Below, in pieces: positions 63,127-64,000 of a DNA stretch of 64,000 nt. The stretch is taken from NCBI GenBank assembly GCA_963700955.1, contig CAVOZH010000004.1, positions 372,001 through 436,000 of the forward strand. Direction: 5' to 3'. Source of the stretch: Nocardioides_C sp963700955. GTDB lineage: Bacteria; Actinomycetota; Actinomycetes; Propionibacteriales; Nocardioidaceae. Every line of letters starts with the position of its first letter. Within the stretch, counting starts at the first letter, position 1. The notes below the pieces were generated by a model, which did no database searches, was not told where the DNA came from, and was given only the letters and a program-made list of their open reading frames with translations. The translations under genes and the position numbers were made by a program.

Positions 63127-63264
63127 ATGGGCGACAAGTCACCTCGACAACACATGTCAAAGAAGTCTGGCAAGTCCCTCAAGGAGAAGCGGGCAGAGAA
63201 GCACGCGAAGGCCGAGGCCAAGACCAGCCACGTCGAGATCATCCCCCACGACAAGAAGCACTGA
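63127..63264 (+). CDS. 45-residue Lys-rich actinobacterial protein
   Basis: A short gene with GGGAG ahead of its ATG. The product begins 'MGDKSPRQHMSKKSGKSLKE' and continues with KRAEKHAKAEAK, ending 'VEIIPHDKKH'. Similar tiny 'SKKxGKSxKEKRAxK' proteins are common hypothetical proteins in actinobacteria. It is highly basic with no membrane helix, probably nucleic-acid associated or intrinsically disordered. Function unknown. Confidence 0.8.
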   Translation: MGDKSPRQHMSKKSGKSLKEKRAEKHAKAEAKTSHVEIIPHDKKH

Positions 63265-63301
63265 CCCTCGCGCGACCGACTGCAGCCGGCCAACGGCAGC
63301 G

Positions 63302-64000
63302 TCAGAGGAAAGGCCGCAGCGGAGCCAGCAGCAGCTCGGTGAACTTCTTGTGCGCGCCGCGCGCGTCCCACTCCTCCCGCGTCAGCTCGCTGGAGTTGCT
63401 GAGGTCCGTGGTGAAGATCCGCTCCATCTGTGCCGCCATGTCGGGGTCGATGAACTCCACGTTGATCTCGTAGTTACCGGTCATGCTCAGCCGGTCGATG
63501 TTCGCGGTGCCGACCGTGGACCAGCGCCCGTCGATGGTCGAGGTCTTCGCGTGGACCATCGCGCCTTCGTACCGGAAGATGCGGACGCCGGCAGCGAGGA
63601 GCTCACCGTAGTAGCCGCGGGAGAGCCAGTCGGCGACGACGTGGTTCGAGACGGCCGGCACCAGCAGCCTGACGTCGACACCCCGCTGAGCAGCGGCCTT
63701 GAGCGCCTCCACGAAGTCGGAGTCGGGGATGAAGTAGGCGTGCGTCATGAAGATGTTGCGGTAGGCGCGGTTGATCGCCTCCAGGTACATCGCCCGGATC
63801 GGGAACATCCACAGCCTCGGCACGTTGCGGTGCATGCGGATCCGCGGCTCCCAGTCGGACGCGGTCTCCAGCAGGAGCGGGCGGCGGCCGTTGCGGGAGC
63901 CTCGGTTCAAGTTCCACATGTCGGCGAAAGCTCTCTTCAGGTCCCAGACTCCCGGGCCGGTGATCCGCACGTGGGTGTCTCGCCACTCGGTCGCATAAGC
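63302..64000 (-). CDS. phospholipase D / cardiolipin synthase-like protein, C-terminal part (5' end outside window)
   Basis: 233 residues run to the window edge without a start. The C-terminal HKD motif is 'HAKTSTIDGRWSTVGTANID' (H-x-K-x4-D); 'MHRNVPRLWMFPIRAMYLEA' and 'FMTHAYFIPDSDFVEALKAA' fit the family. Bacterial members with two HKD motifs join phosphatidyl groups to make cardiolipin. Only the second motif is in view. The end 'ELTREEWDARGAHKKFTELL' is also typical of the family. Confidence 0.9.
   Translation of the reverse strand, partial: AYATEWRDTHVRITGPGVWDLKRAFADMWNLNRGSRNGRRPLLLETASDWEPRIRMHRNVPRLWMFPIRAMYLEAINRAYRNIFMTHAYFIPDSDFVEALKAAAQRGVDVRLLVPAVSNHVVADWLSRGYYGELLAAGVRIFRYEGAMVHAKTSTIDGRWSTVGTANIDRLSMTGNYEINVEFIDPDMAAQMERIFTTDLSNSSELTREEWDARGAHKKFTELLLAPLRPFL

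Overview
The window is high-GC actinobacterial chromosome, most likely Nocardioides or another member of the Nocardioidaceae. The support is strong GC3 bias, many GTG starts, a DUF222/HNH (13E12-type) gene, SepH, DUF4193, DUF3710, DUF3159, DUF3093 and DUF5998 proteins, a C-terminal Cys-rich ferrochelatase, and about ten genes whose start codon lies 6-8 nt after a TANNNT box with no Shine-Dalgarno sequence (leaderless transcripts). No rRNA, tRNA or CRISPR array was seen.

Layout. 0-3 kb: C-terminal part of an ADP-forming acyl-CoA ligase/acetyltransferase, then a 13E12 HNH gene with a LexA box. 3.3-13 kb: DUF5998, a nucleotide-pyrophosphatase-like phosphodiesterase, thymidine kinase, mercaptopyruvate sulfurtransferase, a two-domain fatty acyl-CoA reductase, SepH, an MpaB-like oxygenase, a serine hydrolase and an MFS exporter. 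13-23.4 kb: ferrochelatase, inositol monophosphatase, then a block matching in order the M. tuberculosis Rv2701c-Rv2689c neighbourhood (from memory): DUF4193, DUF3093, dut, DUF3710, OB-fold, DUF3159, two RCK (TrkA) proteins, a KimA-like K+ importer and a TRAM RNA methyltransferase.

23.4-33.9 kb looks like an integrated, decaying island. A frameshifted tyrosine recombinase lies next to the 3' end of the TRAM methyltransferase gene, and a second, diverged copy of that 3' end is stranded 10.5 kb away just before aconitase. The cargo is a deaminase, TrmO, a GNAT, a DinB-like protein, a nitroreductase, a dead alpha/beta hydrolase, and two regulator modules (TetR, WYL) with visible operators. 34-46 kb: aconitase, a TSUP exporter, a secreted transglycosylase, YjbQ, a glycerophosphodiesterase, an unnamed small gene under a perfect LexA box, an SMP-30 protein, dxs and an amino-acid permease. 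46-56.9 kb is rich in beta-oxidation genes: FadJ/FadA, TesB, and a MaoC-FabG4 / thiolase / TetR cluster resembling htdX-fabG4-fadA2.

57-64 kb: a lower-GC histidine phosphatase gene lies between an ATP-dependent DNA ligase gene and a duplicated stump of that ligase's 3' end, a second case of cargo lodged at the 3' end of a coding gene. Then come a second glycerophosphodiesterase, an HhH-GPD DNA glycosylase coupled to a tandem SCP2 protein, a 45-residue Lys-rich protein and a partial phospholipase-D/cardiolipin synthase gene.

The main novelty candidates are the two 3'-end insertions, the LexA-controlled unnamed gene at 41.1 kb, and the RCK/KimA potassium module inside the conserved dut block.
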